Source: Synechococcaceae cyanobacterium (GTDB lineage: Bacteria; Cyanobacteriota; Cyanobacteriia; PCC-6307; Cyanobiaceae). Taken from it: a DNA stretch of 44,777 nucleotides. Made by a program: the position numbers and the translations under genes. The stretch is taken from assembly GCA_947461705.1 (NCBI GenBank), contig CANHMF010000005.1, positions 1 through 44,777 on the forward strand. Direction: 5' to 3'. Shown here piece by piece: positions 23,832-32,424 of this stretch. Below the pieces are notes generated by a model, which worked only from the letters and a program-made list of their open reading frames with translations, was not told the DNA's origin and did no database searches. Numbering within the stretch: the first letter of the stretch is position 1; each line of letters begins with the position of its first letter.

Positions 23832-26491
23832 CGGACGCGATGGGTTCTGAACTCCGCCGTATGGCGGAGCGTGACCACGAACAGGTGCCGTGGGATCTGT
23901 GGGGCAGCTATCTGCCCGATCGCCAGTGGGGCACGGTGCGGGAGGACTATTCCGCCGACGGCAATGCCTGGGTGTCCTTCCCCCACGACCATGCCCGTTC
24001 CCGGGTGTACCGCTGGGGTGAAGACGGGCTGCTCGGCATCTGCGACAACCAGTGCCGCCTGTGTTTTTCGGTGGCGCTCTGGAATGGTGTGGATCCGATC
24101 CTGAAGGAGCGACCGTACGGGCTCGGTAACCCCGAGGGCAACCACGGCGAGGACATCAAGGACTACTACTTCCACATCGCCAATACCCCCACCCATAGCT
24201 TCATGCGGGGGCTCTACAAGTACCCCCAGCAGCGCTTTCCCTACGAGCAGCTGATTGCTGAAAATGCACGCCGTGGTCGCGATCAGCCCGAGTATGAGCT
24301 GGTGGATACGGGCATCTTTGACGACAGCCGCTACTTCGATGTGTTCATCGAGTACGCCAAGGCCTCCCCTGAGGACATCGCCATTCGGATTCGGGTGCTG
24401 AACCGTGGCCCCGAAGCGGCCCCGCTCACCCTGTTACCCACCCTCTGGCTGCGCAACACCTGGGGCTGGGGCTACCCCGATGAGCAGGAGCGACCCCTGC
24501 AGCTTGAAGGCGATGCGGTGCTCGCCCATCCCGGCGGTGGGATCGGTGCCTATCGGTTGGCCTGCCGCGACCAGGGCGACTGGCTCTTCACCGATAACGA
24601 GACCAATACCGAGCGGTTGTTTGGCGAGCCCAATGCGAAGCCCTTCCAGAAGGATGGGTTTCACCGGTTTCTGATCGACGGAGAGCAGGATGCCATCAAC
24701 CCCCAGCGCTGCGGCACCAAGGCCGCGCGCCTGCTGAGGCGCACCCTGGCCGCAGGTGAGGAGTGGACCGTGGAGTTACGGCTCACCGGCTCAGCCTCAG
24801 AGGGTTCTGCCCAGGCCTTTGGTGAGGAGTTTGATCAGCTTTTCACGACCCGCGAGCAGCAGTGGCGCGACTTCTTTGAGTCGCGGGTGCCCAACCTCTT
24901 CGAGGATGATCGGCTGCTGCACAGCTCTGGGGCCGCAGGGCTGTTGTGGTGCAAGAAGTATTACGGCTGGAGTGTGCAGCGCTGGCTGACGGGGGATCCC
25001 ACCACACCGCCTCCACCGCATCAGCGCTGGCTCACGGAGAACGCCCAGTGGCAGCGGCTGCATGCCCATGATGTGATCTCGATGCCCGATGCCTGGGAGT
25101 ATCCCTACTTCTGCCAGTGGGACCTGATGTTCCACTCCGTGGCTTTTGCGGTGTTCGATCCGGCCACAGCAAAGGAGCAGTGCATGTTGCTGCGCTCCCC
25201 TCACTACACGGCCCCCAACGCCCAGACCCCTGCCTACGAGTGGGCCCTGTCCGACCCCAATCCCCCCATCGGGGCCTGGGCTGCCATGCGCATCTTCCAG
25301 ATCGATCGCAAGACCTGCGAAGAGCCTGATCTGGTCTTCCTGCGCGCGGCCCTGCGCAAGCTGATCCTGGAATACGGCTGGTGGGCCAACCGCAACGATC
25401 GCTCCGGCGACAACGTGTTTGAGGGTGGATTCCTCGGCCTCGACAACATTGCCGTGTTTGATCGGCGCTATCCCCTCGCTGATGGCAGTCATATCGAGCA
25501 GTGCGATGGCACCTCCTGGATGGCCTCCCTCAGCCTCAATCTCCTCAATATCAGTGTGGAGCTTAGCCGGGAAGAGCCGGAATATGCGGATCTCTCTGAG
25601 CGTTTTGTCTTCGACTTTGTGCAATTAGCTCTTACCCTTAACACCCCTGGTAGCCGCGGTTATGTGAACTGGGATGAACAGGATGGTTTCTATTATGATG
25701 TGATCAAGCGCCCTGATGGCAGCGCGGAATATCTGCGGAGTCGTTCAGTTTCCGGCTTGATTCCCTTGCTGGCGGTGGCCAGCTTTGATGTGGATACGGT
25801 GAAGCGCCTGCCCTGCTTGGACGTGCGCCAGAGCCTGGCCTGGTTTCTGCATGAGCGCACCAGTCCTGGTTGGTTGGTGGAGCATCTCGGCGAATGGCGG
25901 AATGACCGCTTGCTGTTTTCGCTGGTGCCGGAACCCCGGCTCAAGCGCATCTGTGAGCGGCTGTTTGATGAAGATGAGTTCCTCTCTCCCTATGGCATTC
26001 GGGCCCTCTCCAAGGTGTATGAGGACAATCCCTACACCTTCACGGAAGGTGCCCAGACCCAAACCCTCGCCTATAGCCCAGCGGATAGTCCGGTGGCCAT
26101 GTTTGGCGGCAACTCCAACTGGCGTGGCCCTGTGTGGATGCCGATCAACTTCCTGTTGATCGAATCCCTGCAGAAGTTTGGCCACTACTACGGCGATAGC
26201 TTCATGGTGGAGTTTCCCACCCGCTCAGGGCAATGGATGACCCTCTGGGATGCCTCCCTGCAGCTGGAGCAGCGGCTCGTGAATCTCTTCCGTCGCAACG
26301 GCGCCGGACAGCGACCCTTCAACGGCGATGTGGAGTTGTTCCAATCGGATCCCCATTGGCGTGATCTGATTCAGTTCAACGAATATTTTCATGGTGATAA
26401 TGGCCGCGGTGTGGGCGCCAGCCATCAGACGGGCTGGAGCGCCATGGTTTGCAAAATGATCAATCAGTTGAGTCGCTATCCCACTACCTGA
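23828..26491 (+). CDS. MGH1-like / GH63-related glycoside hydrolase
   Basis: An 887-residue (alpha/alpha)6-barrel glycosidase of the large bacterial glucosidase family (MGH1-like, related to GH63). Landmarks: the start RQWGTVREDYSADGNAWVSFPHDHARSR, LWNGVDPILKERPYGLGNPEGNHGEDIKD, DTGIFDDSRYFDVFIEYAKA, and the C-terminal GGNSNWRGPVWMPINFL. No signal peptide is visible, so it is likely cytoplasmic. It overlaps the first GMC gene (GTG start at 23828, stop of GMC ends 23831); ATG 23840 is an alternative. By family it releases glucose or related sugars from glucosides, but substrate is not fixed by the sequence. Between two GMC genes, it may supply sugar substrate to them. Confidence 0.9.
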   Translation: MTDAMGSELRRMAERDHEQVPWDLWGSYLPDRQWGTVREDYSADGNAWVSFPHDHARSRVYRWGEDGLLGICDNQCRLCFSVALWNGVDPILKERPYGLGNPEGNHGEDIKDYYFHIANTPTHSFMRGLYKYPQQRFPYEQLIAENARRGRDQPEYELVDTGIFDDSRYFDVFIEYAKASPEDIAIRIRVLNRGPEAAPLTLLPTLWLRNTWGWGYPDEQERPLQLEGDAVLAHPGGGIGAYRLACRDQGDWLFTDNETNTERLFGEPNAKPFQKDGFHRFLIDGEQDAINPQRCGTKAARLLRRTLAAGEEWTVELRLTGSASEGSAQAFGEEFDQLFTTREQQWRDFFESRVPNLFEDDRLLHSSGAAGLLWCKKYYGWSVQRWLTGDPTTPPPPHQRWLTENAQWQRLHAHDVISMPDAWEYPYFCQWDLMFHSVAFAVFDPATAKEQCMLLRSPHYTAPNAQTPAYEWALSDPNPPIGAWAAMRIFQIDRKTCEEPDLVFLRAALRKLILEYGWWANRNDRSGDNVFEGGFLGLDNIAVFDRRYPLADGSHIEQCDGTSWMASLSLNLLNISVELSREEPEYADLSERFVFDFVQLALTLNTPGSRGYVNWDEQDGFYYDVIKRPDGSAEYLRSRSVSGLIPLLAVASFDVDTVKRLPCLDVRQSLAWFLHERTSPGWLVEHLGEWRNDRLLFSLVPEPRLKRICERLFDEDEFLSPYGIRALSKVYEDNPYTFTEGAQTQTLAYSPADSPVAMFGGNSNWRGPVWMPINFLLIESLQKFGHYYGDSFMVEFPTRSGQWMTLWDASLQLEQRLVNLFRRNGAGQRPFNGDVELFQSDPHWRDLIQFNEYFHGDNGRGVGASHQTGWSAMVCKMINQLSRYPTT

Positions 26492-26553
26492 GGCAGCCAA
26501 AACCTTCAACGCTGTCTAGCTTGTGGGCAACGTGTCGGCCTCTGGCTGAGCCC

Positions 26554-28149
26554 ATGGTTGCCTCTCTTCCGTCCCTTGAGCAGCTGCAGGTTCCTGCGCA
26601 GACTCACTTTGATATGTTGATCATCGGCAGCGGGGCTGGGGGTGGCAGCCTGGCCCATCAGTTGGCCCCTTCTGGTCTGAAGATCCTCGTGTTGGAGCGG
26701 GGCGATTGGTTGCCCCGTGAGCGGGAGAACTGGGATGCCGATGCGGTGATGCAGCAGGGTCGCTATGTGTCGAAGGACACCTGGTTCGACCGGCATGGCA
26801 AGCCGTTCCAGCCCGGTAGCCATTACTTCGTGGGTGGTGCCACCAAGATGTACGGCGCGGCCCATTTCCGCCTGCGTCAGCGGGATTTTGAAGAGCTGCA
26901 CCATCACGACGGCATCTCGCCGGCCTGGCCCCTGCGCTACAGCGATTTCGAGCCCTATTACCAGCGGGCTGAGCAACTCTTCCATGTGCATGGTCTGCGG
27001 GGGGAAGATCCCACCGATCCCCCCAGCTCGGCACCCTTCCCCTATCCGCCGGTGTCCCATGAACCGCGGATGCAGAAACTGGTGGACGATCTGCGCGCCA
27101 TTGGTCTGCATCCCAGCCATGCGCCTTGCGGCGTGATGCTCGATGAAATCAATCCAGCCTTCAGCCGCTGCATTCGCTGCAACCGCTGCGATGGTTTCCC
27201 CTGTCTGGTGCATGCCAAAGGTGATGCGGAGGTGTGCTCGATGCGCCCCGCCTTGCAGGCGTCCAACGTGTCCCTGCTCACCCGCGCCCAGGTGAAGCGG
27301 TTGATCACCGATGCCTCCGGCCGCACGGTTACGGCGGTGGAGCTAGAGCGCGATGGTGAGCCGCTGCGGTACTCGGCTGACATCGTGGTGGTGAGCTGTG
27401 GCGCTGCCAACAGTGCCCGGCTGCTGTTGATGTCGGCCAACGACAAGCATCCCCGTGGCCTGGCCAACAGTTCGGATCAGGTGGGGCGGAACTATATGTT
27501 CCATAACAGCAAAGCCATGGTGGCCCTGGCCCATGAGCCCAACACCACCGTGTTTCAGAAAACGGTGTGCATTAACGACTGGTATTTCGGCTCGGAAGAC
27601 TTTGACTATCCGATGGGGAATATCCAGATGACGGGCAAAACGGATGGCTCGATCATGAAGGGCTATGTGCCCCAGGAAACCTTCTTCATGCCCACCTGGA
27701 GCATGGATAAGATCGCTGAGCATGCCCTGGATTTCTGGGTGTCAAGTGAGGATCTGCCGGACCCCAACAACCGCGTCACCATCAATGCGGAGGGTCAGAT
27801 TCATTTGAGCTACACCCCGAACAACCAGATGGCTGCCACGAAGCTCAACAACAAGCTCGTGTCCGTGTTGGATCACCTCTACCTCAAGAACCATCTGGTG
27901 GAGCGCCAGATCTATTTCAAGAGCACCATGGGAATCGCTGCCGTGGGGCACCAGGCCGGCACCTGCCGTTTTGGCACGGATCCAGCCAGTTCGGTGCTGG
28001 ACATTCACTGCAAGGCCCACGACCTCGACAATCTCTACGTGGTGGACACCAGCTTCTTCCCCAGCATTGGAGCGGTGAACCCCTCACTCACAGCCATCGC
28101 CAATGCCATTCGCGTTGGCGAGCATCTGGTGGAGCGCTTGGGCCGTTAA
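26554..28149 (+). CDS. GMC-family FAD oxidoreductase with Cys cluster
   Basis: A 531-residue protein. The FAD motif IIGSGAGGGSLA (residues 23-34) and the substrate-domain residues are intact: His466 in GHQAGTCRFG and Asn509 in GAVNPSLT, the GMC active-site pair. The region Cys206, Cys209, Cys212, Cys217 and Cys228 (SRCIRCNRCDGFPC then EVCSM) forms a Cys cluster that resembles the 3Fe-4S or disulfide region of GMC dehydrogenases related to fructose and gluconate dehydrogenase. No signal peptide is seen. A sugar- or alcohol-type dehydrogenase role is expected. It is convergent to the DoxX operon, with 15 bases between the ends. The ATG at 26554 follows a 62-base gap after the hydrolase; an upstream frame reaching back into the hydrolase is rejected. 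Confidence 0.9.
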   Translation: MVASLPSLEQLQVPAQTHFDMLIIGSGAGGGSLAHQLAPSGLKILVLERGDWLPRERENWDADAVMQQGRYVSKDTWFDRHGKPFQPGSHYFVGGATKMYGAAHFRLRQRDFEELHHHDGISPAWPLRYSDFEPYYQRAEQLFHVHGLRGEDPTDPPSSAPFPYPPVSHEPRMQKLVDDLRAIGLHPSHAPCGVMLDEINPAFSRCIRCNRCDGFPCLVHAKGDAEVCSMRPALQASNVSLLTRAQVKRLITDASGRTVTAVELERDGEPLRYSADIVVVSCGAANSARLLLMSANDKHPRGLANSSDQVGRNYMFHNSKAMVALAHEPNTTVFQKTVCINDWYFGSEDFDYPMGNIQMTGKTDGSIMKGYVPQETFFMPTWSMDKIAEHALDFWVSSEDLPDPNNRVTINAEGQIHLSYTPNNQMAATKLNNKLVSVLDHLYLKNHLVERQIYFKSTMGIAAVGHQAGTCRFGTDPASSVLDIHCKAHDLDNLYVVDTSFFPSIGAVNPSLTAIANAIRVGEHLVERLGR

Positions 28150-28164
28150 GCGGCCGCCGCCCCA

Positions 28165-28662
28165 TCAATTCAGGGCCAGCCTGAGCAGGTCTGCAATCAG
28201 GAGGTTGTCGAGGGAGAACAGGCCGCCGCCGCAGAACATGGTGACCAGGCACATCACCACGTACATGGCGGCCTTCTCCCAGCTCGGCGGCTCACCGATT
28301 CCCATGGGGCCCACGTAGTCGCCCTCCGGAATCTGGTAGGGATCCGGTGCAAACCAGGGGAAGCCCGCCTTGATCTCGATCACCATGGCGTACGCCATGG
28401 AGACGAGGATCGCCAGGGCGGCCAGGGGCGTGAGCAGTCCGGGAATCAGGGCAATGCCGGCCCCCCACATGGAGGCCGCGGAGAGAAAACACAGCCATTG
28501 CGGCGTGTTCATCGCCGTGGCCCAGGTTTTCAGGTTGCGCAGTTTGGGCCAGCCGTGGCGAATGAAGGCGATGCCCAGGAACAGGCGCAGCACCAACAGC
28601 GAGGCCTGGGCCAGGGTTGAAGGCGCCTCTGGCACCAGCAGTTCCACCACGGTGATCTCCAT
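28165..28662 (-). CDS. DoxX-family membrane protein
   Basis: A 165-residue protein with four membrane segments. The segment LLVLRLFLGIAFIRHGWPKLRN and GAGIALIPGLLTPLAALAILVSMAYAMVIEIK are typical of the DoxX/DoxD-like family, which includes subunits of thiosulfate:quinone oxidoreductases and many membrane proteins of redox stress. It is the last gene of a minus-strand run of seven genes. The start at 28662 is chosen because the protein then starts right before the first helix; the gap to the previous stop is 61 bases. Confidence 0.86.
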   Translation of the reverse strand: MEITVVELLVPEAPSTLAQASLLVLRLFLGIAFIRHGWPKLRNLKTWATAMNTPQWLCFLSAASMWGAGIALIPGLLTPLAALAILVSMAYAMVIEIKAGFPWFAPDPYQIPEGDYVGPMGIGEPPSWEKAAMYVVMCLVTMFCGGGLFSLDNLLIADLLRLALN

Positions 28663-28723
28663 TGCGAGGCCTCTTGCTGGGCGCAAGGTAGAGACGTTTG
28701 GTTGGGCTTGCACACCCCTGTGA

Positions 28724-29707
28724 TCAGGGGCTCACCAGTTGCAGTTGGTGGCCATCGGGATCGCGCACCTGAAGGCCACGGCCGAAGCCCAGCAGCTCCG
28801 CCTGGGCTGGCTCGAGCTGCACGATGCCGGGGCTCACCCTGCTGCCGCCATGGCTCTCCAGCTGGGCGTCGATCGAATCGAGATCACTCACCTCGAGGCG
28901 TATCTGCCAGTGGGCAAGATCCGCGGCGTGCTGATCGGCTGGTATGGGGCGGCCCCCCTGGGGCTGTTGGTAGTTCAGGCATTCCACCCCAGCTCCTTCG
29001 CCGCAGCGATGGGATGTGATCTGCACCTGGGTGTTGTCCAGGCCATCGAGCTGGTCTTGTTCCGGGCCGCTGTTGATGCCGTTGCCCCCCAGCCGCAGCC
29101 CCAGCAGCCCTTCGTAGAACCGGCAGCTCCGTGGGGTGTCGGCATTGGCGATGGCGCTGTGGTCGATGCCGAGGAAGGGTGAGGTCGCCGAGCCGGCCGC
29201 CTGATGCCAGCGGGCGTCGCCTTTGTCCGGTGGGAACTGCAGCAGCTCCAGGCAGTGGCCTTCCGGGTCATGCACTTTGTAAGCCTGAATGCCGGCAGCG
29301 GCGGCGTTCCAGCTCGGCAGGGTCTGAGGTGCCGTGGAGATGGCCGCCAGCGCTCCTGCCGCAACGCTGGCCTGGAGCGGCGCTGCAGCCTCGGCCATGG
29401 TGGCCACCACAATGCAGATGTGCTGGAACCACAGATCGCAGCTGCGGGAATCGCCTGGCACGGGCCGGCCGGGCCGCAGGCCGGGGCCCAGGGTCAGCAC
29501 CTCGGTGAGCTCCAGCTGTTCCTGGCCTAGTTGCAGTTGCAGCAGCTGCAACCGTGAACCGGGCAGCCCGATCAGTTCCGCGTAGTTGCCGCCCTCGATG
29601 ACCAGGCTCCGGCCTGGCTGACACCCCAGGTTCGCGCCATAGAAGTGCGCCAGTTGCTCGGCATGGGCCGTGGTGAAGCCAAGGCTGCGGATGTGGGGGA
29701 GGTTCAT
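28724..29707 (-). CDS. Double-domain VOC/glyoxalase-fold protein
   Basis: A 327-residue protein with two glyoxalase/bleomycin-resistance-like (VOC) units: residues 4-160 (LGFTTAHAEQLAHFYGANLGCQPG; ending KVHDPEGHCLELLQFP) and residues 177-326 (GIDHSAIANADTPRSCRFYEGLLGL; ending QVRDPDGHQLQLV). Each ends in the D-P-x-G-H-x-x-x-L motif with metal-binding positions. Such tandem-domain proteins may be dioxygenases, isomerases or fosfomycin-type enzymes, so the reaction is uncertain. Its start overlaps the stop of the upstream gene by 4 bases (ATGA), confirming the operon. Confidence 0.84.
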   Translation of the reverse strand: MNLPHIRSLGFTTAHAEQLAHFYGANLGCQPGRSLVIEGGNYAELIGLPGSRLQLLQLQLGQEQLELTEVLTLGPGLRPGRPVPGDSRSCDLWFQHICIVVATMAEAAAPLQASVAAGALAAISTAPQTLPSWNAAAAGIQAYKVHDPEGHCLELLQFPPDKGDARWHQAAGSATSPFLGIDHSAIANADTPRSCRFYEGLLGLRLGGNGINSGPEQDQLDGLDNTQVQITSHRCGEGAGVECLNYQQPQGGRPIPADQHAADLAHWQIRLEVSDLDSIDAQLESHGGSRVSPGIVQLEPAQAELLGFGRGLQVRDPDGHQLQLVSP

Positions 29708-30129
29708 GGTTGGCTTTGCAGGGCCTGCAGGCCTGCACTGGCGATGGCGGCATCCAGGTCCGGAGTCATCCCGGAGACGCCGATGGCTCCGATGCAGCTG
29801 GAGCCGATCAGGAAGGGGAGCCCGCCCGCCATGGCAGCGGACGGTTGCTGCAGCAGCCCTGCCAGCTGCAGCAGGCCTGGCCGGGACCCATTGATGCTCG
29901 CTTCCATCTCCGCGGTGGGCTTGCCACAGAGGGCGGCCATGCGTGCCTTGGCGATCGCGGTTTCACCACTGGAAATGCTGGCACCGTCCAGGCGTTGGAA
30001 GGCCAGCAGATGGCCGCCACCATCCACCACCGCAACGCTCACCAGCCCCTGGTGGCTGTCGGCATGGGCGCGGCTGGCCTGCAGGGCCAGTGCGGCGTCG
30101 TTTAGATCGAGGGTTTGTTGGGGATGCAT
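29704..30129 (-). CDS. GlcG/HbpS-like (DUF336) heme-binding-type protein
   Basis: A 141-residue protein of the GlcG/HbpS family. Signatures are VSVAVVDGGGHLLAFQRLDGA near residue 30-50 and the SAAMAGGLPFLIGSSCIGAIGVSGM segment near 95-120, where the family packs an octameric scaffold. HbpS members bind heme or respond to redox; GlcG stands next to glycolate oxidation genes. The presence beside a lactonase and glyoxalase is in line with GlcG-type operons. It overlaps the next gene by 4 bases. Confidence 0.85.
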   Translation of the reverse strand: MHPQQTLDLNDAALALQASRAHADSHQGLVSVAVVDGGGHLLAFQRLDGASISSGETAIAKARMAALCGKPTAEMEASINGSRPGLLQLAGLLQQPSAAMAGGLPFLIGSSCIGAIGVSGMTPDLDAAIASAGLQALQSQP

Positions 30130-30142
30130 CGGGACTGGCTCC

Positions 30143-30400
30143 TCAACCCCAGACGATCTTCATCAGCCAGAGGTGACCCTCCAGCTCCACGCCGGCGGCG
30201 GCGGCCTCCAGGTCGGCCTGGCTGAGCCGCAGGGTGGCCTCCGCCTGGTGTGTCACCAGATCGACTCCCGTGAACACATAGCCCAGTTCCGCCCCGAGCT
30301 GGGCGATGGCATTGAGATGGGGGCAGGCGCTGAAGCGAGACAACAGATCGGCATCGGCCTTCACGCGCTGGAGAAAGGCTTCGAGTTGGGGGTTGGCCAT
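30143..30400 (-). CDS. Nif11-like leader peptide protein
   Basis: An 85-residue protein. The start NPQLEAFLQRVKADADLLSR and AIAQLGAELGYVF are the Nif11 domain pattern. Near the end LSQADLEAAAAG (residues 59-70) resembles the LSDEELEAVAGG cleavage signal of Nif11 precursor peptides, with the Gly pair weakened to Ala-Gly. The 15-residue tail that follows, VELEGHLWLMKIVWG, has no Cys, Ser or Thr, so classic lanthionine formation is not possible. It could be a degenerate RiPP precursor or a Nif11 protein with another role. It lies 6 bases after the SMP-30 gene and is in the same operon. Confidence 0.85.
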   Translation of the reverse strand: MANPQLEAFLQRVKADADLLSRFSACPHLNAIAQLGAELGYVFTGVDLVTHQAEATLRLSQADLEAAAAGVELEGHLWLMKIVWG

Positions 30401-30406
30401 GGGGAT

Positions 30407-31330
30407 TCAGGGCGTTTGGGCGCCGCGGGTGTTGGTGAACAGGCTGTAGAGCGCCGTGGAGGCGCACAGAAAGATGCGGCTGTGGTGGCGGTCGCCGAAG
30501 CAGAGGTTCGACACTCGCCTGGGCACCAGCACCTTGCCCAGCAGGGTGCCGTCGGGGGCAACCACGTGGACGCCATCGCCAGCGCCGCACCAGAGGTTGC
30601 CGTGTTCATCCACGCGGAAGCCATCGGCCCAGCCGCAGCTGATCTTGTGGAACAGCTCGCCACCGCTGAGGCTGCGGCCATCGGCGCTCACCTGGAAGCG
30701 TCGGATGTACTGGCGCGGGTTGGCCACGCCGGCGCTCCCGGATTCCGCCACATAGAGCACGCTCTCGTCGGGGGAGAAGGCCAGGCCGTTGGGGCCGTCG
30801 AAGTCGGTGGCCATCGCCTGCACAGCCCCGGACTCGGGCTCAAGGCGGTAAAGCGCAGGGGGCTGCTCGGAGTGCTGGCGCCCGCCCTCGTAGTCATTGA
30901 GCAGGCCGTAGAGGGGATCGCTGAACCAGATCGAGCCATCCCGTTTCACCACCACGTCGTTGGGGGCGTTGAGCCGATGCCCCCCGGCCTGGCTCACCAG
31001 GGTGGTGCTGCTGCCGTCGTGCTCCAGACGGCTGAGGCAGCGGCTCTGGTGGTGGCACTGAATCAGCCGCCCCTGTGGGTCGCGGGTTTGGCCGTTGGCG
31101 TACTGCGAGGACTCGTGGAACACGCTCACCCCATGCTGTTCGCTCCAGCGCAGGGTGCGGTTGTTGGGGATGTCGTTGAACAGCAGACACTGGTGGTCGC
31201 CGAACCACACCGGCCCCTCCAGCCAGCGGAAGCCCTCGGCGAGCAGCTCCAGCTCGGCGTTGAACAGCACCAGCTGCTCAAAGCGCGGGTCGTAGCTCTC
31301 GGTGCAGGGGGAGGGGTGGGTGCTCGCCAT
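30407..31330 (-). CDS. SMP-30/gluconolactonase-family lactonase
   Basis: A 307-residue six-bladed beta-propeller. Metal-site residues are visible: Glu in WLEGPVWF, Asn in NAPNDVVV, Asn in DGPNGLAFS and Asp in WADGFRVD, matching Glu, Asn and Asp ligands of SMP-30. No signal peptide, so it is probably cytoplasmic. Family members hydrolyse gluconolactone or other sugar lactones. With two GMC oxidoreductases, a glycosidase and a glucose-dehydrogenase-like SDR nearby, lactone hydrolysis in a sugar oxidation pathway is a natural reading, although it is an inference. Confidence 0.9.
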   Translation of the reverse strand: MASTHPSPCTESYDPRFEQLVLFNAELELLAEGFRWLEGPVWFGDHQCLLFNDIPNNRTLRWSEQHGVSVFHESSQYANGQTRDPQGRLIQCHHQSRCLSRLEHDGSSTTLVSQAGGHRLNAPNDVVVKRDGSIWFSDPLYGLLNDYEGGRQHSEQPPALYRLEPESGAVQAMATDFDGPNGLAFSPDESVLYVAESGSAGVANPRQYIRRFQVSADGRSLSGGELFHKISCGWADGFRVDEHGNLWCGAGDGVHVVAPDGTLLGKVLVPRRVSNLCFGDRHHSRIFLCASTALYSLFTNTRGAQTP

Positions 31331-31350
31331 CGCTGTGGGGTTGGTGGTGG

Positions 31351-31812
31351 TCAGGAGAAGAACCCCGGCCGTGCCCGCCGCCAGGCCTGGTCGTTGCGCT
31401 GAATGATCAGCTGCACGCAGGGTTCATCCCCCACCTGGGCGGAGAGATGGCCCCGCTGTCCCGCGGGTGTGGCGATGCAGTCCTGGTCGCCCCCGAAGGA
31501 ATACTCGCCGGCCCGCATGATCACCTTGCGGCCATCCATGCTTTCCACCGACCAGGCCCCGCGCAGCACGTAGATCCATTTGGGGATGTGGTTCTCATGC
31601 CAGTCGGCCGTCCAGCCCACGGGCAGGTAGGTCACGAAGGCATTGCCCTGATCGAACAGGGGGCGGGAGAACTGCGGGGAATCACCGGGGCCCAGTTGGC
31701 CGAGCTCGAAGGAGCTGATCGTGCACTGCTCCTGCCGACTGAGGCCCTGGTCGTCGGTCCAGAGATGCCAATAGGGCTCCGGTGCCGGAGCCAGGCTGAA
31801 GGGGTCAGGCAT
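31351..31812 (-). CDS. Cupin-domain protein
   Basis: A 153-residue single-domain cupin. Motif 1 is WTADWHENHIPKWIYVLRGAWSVE (His in WHENH) and motif 2 is AGEYSFGGDQDCIATPAGQRGHLS. His of both motifs could bind a metal, but the usual Glu of motif 1 is Lys-Trp. Cupins beside RidA and SMP-30 genes are often dioxygenases or isomerases in small-molecule catabolism. It lies 12 bases after RidA and 20 before SMP-30, so one transcript is likely. Confidence 0.85.
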   Translation of the reverse strand: MPDPFSLAPAPEPYWHLWTDDQGLSRQEQCTISSFELGQLGPGDSPQFSRPLFDQGNAFVTYLPVGWTADWHENHIPKWIYVLRGAWSVESMDGRKVIMRAGEYSFGGDQDCIATPAGQRGHLSAQVGDEPCVQLIIQRNDQAWRRARPGFFS

Positions 31813-31824
31813 GGTTGAAGGGGA

Positions 31825-32229
31825 TCAGTCTTTGATGGCGATGGCGGAAATCTCCAGCTGGATGCCCAGCACCAGGGCCGCCACCTGCACCACGGCCCGG
31901 GAGGGATAGCCCTGGCTGTCGGGGAAGTACTCCTGCCACACCAGATCAAAGGTGTCGAGCTTGTCGATGTCAGTGAGATACACGGTGGCACTCACGACGT
32001 GTTCAAAACCAAAGCCTGCCTCCTCGAGCACCGCCCGCATGTTCTCCATCACCTGACGCGATTCCACGGTGATGTCGCCGTCGCCCACCTTGAGGTTGGT
32101 GACGGGGTCGACCGGTAGCTGCCCGGTGATGAACAGTGTGTTGTTGTGCTGAAAACCCTGGCTGTAAGAGGCAACGGGCTTGGGGAAGCGGTCGCTGTGG
32201 ATGGCGCGACGGATCACAGCTGTGCTCAT
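31825..32229 (-). CDS. RidA-family enamine/imine deaminase
   Basis: A 134-residue protein of the RidA (YjgF) family. The residues SRAVVQVAAL with the Arg that binds the substrate carboxylate and the EISAIAI end are kept, as are TGQLPVDPVTN and ATVYLTDIDKLDTFDLVWQEYF. It hydrolyses reactive enamines and imines made by PLP enzymes and oxidases. The start at 32229 is preferred to a longer in-frame version; the MSTAVIRRAIHSDRFPKP beginning is typical. It is the first gene of a seven-gene minus-strand operon and lies 11 bases after the inverted repeat. Confidence 0.91.
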   Translation of the reverse strand: MSTAVIRRAIHSDRFPKPVASYSQGFQHNNTLFITGQLPVDPVTNLKVGDGDITVESRQVMENMRAVLEEAGFGFEHVVSATVYLTDIDKLDTFDLVWQEYFPDSQGYPSRAVVQVAALVLGIQLEISAIAIKD

Positions 32230-32240
32230 CGGCGTATCGG

Positions 32241-32264
32241 CGTTGCAGAGATCTCTCTGCAACG
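32241..32264. promoter_or_regulatory. Perfect inverted repeat with 11-bp arms in the ridA/SDR divergent region
   Basis: Arms CGTTGCAGAGA and TCTCTGCAACG are exact reverse complements separated by TC. The repeat lies 11 bases before the RidA start codon and inside the 195-base region between the RidA operon and the SDR gene. Perfect repeats of this length are typical of operators bound by TetR-, LacI- or GntR-type dimers. A half-site GTTGCAGA recurs near the SDR start at 32353. A hairpin in the RidA leader is the other reading. No regulator gene is in the window. Confidence 0.6.
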
Positions 32265-32424
32265 TAGGGATCTCCTGGCAGATGTCAGCGCCCTGTCATG
32301 GGTCGAAGGCCGGATCACCTGCCGCTGGCGTGAGCGTCTCCCATTCACAGGTGTTGCAGATGGCGGCATGGCTTGCAGGTGCCCACTAGCGTGCGCGCAA
32401 CATGCTCCCTCGCCTGGCTGCGCC

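Noticed and set aside
29704-30129. Possible glycolate oxidase operon because of the GlcG-like gene
   Set aside because: No GlcD, GlcE or GlcF subunits are present; the gene is with lactonase and VOC genes instead.
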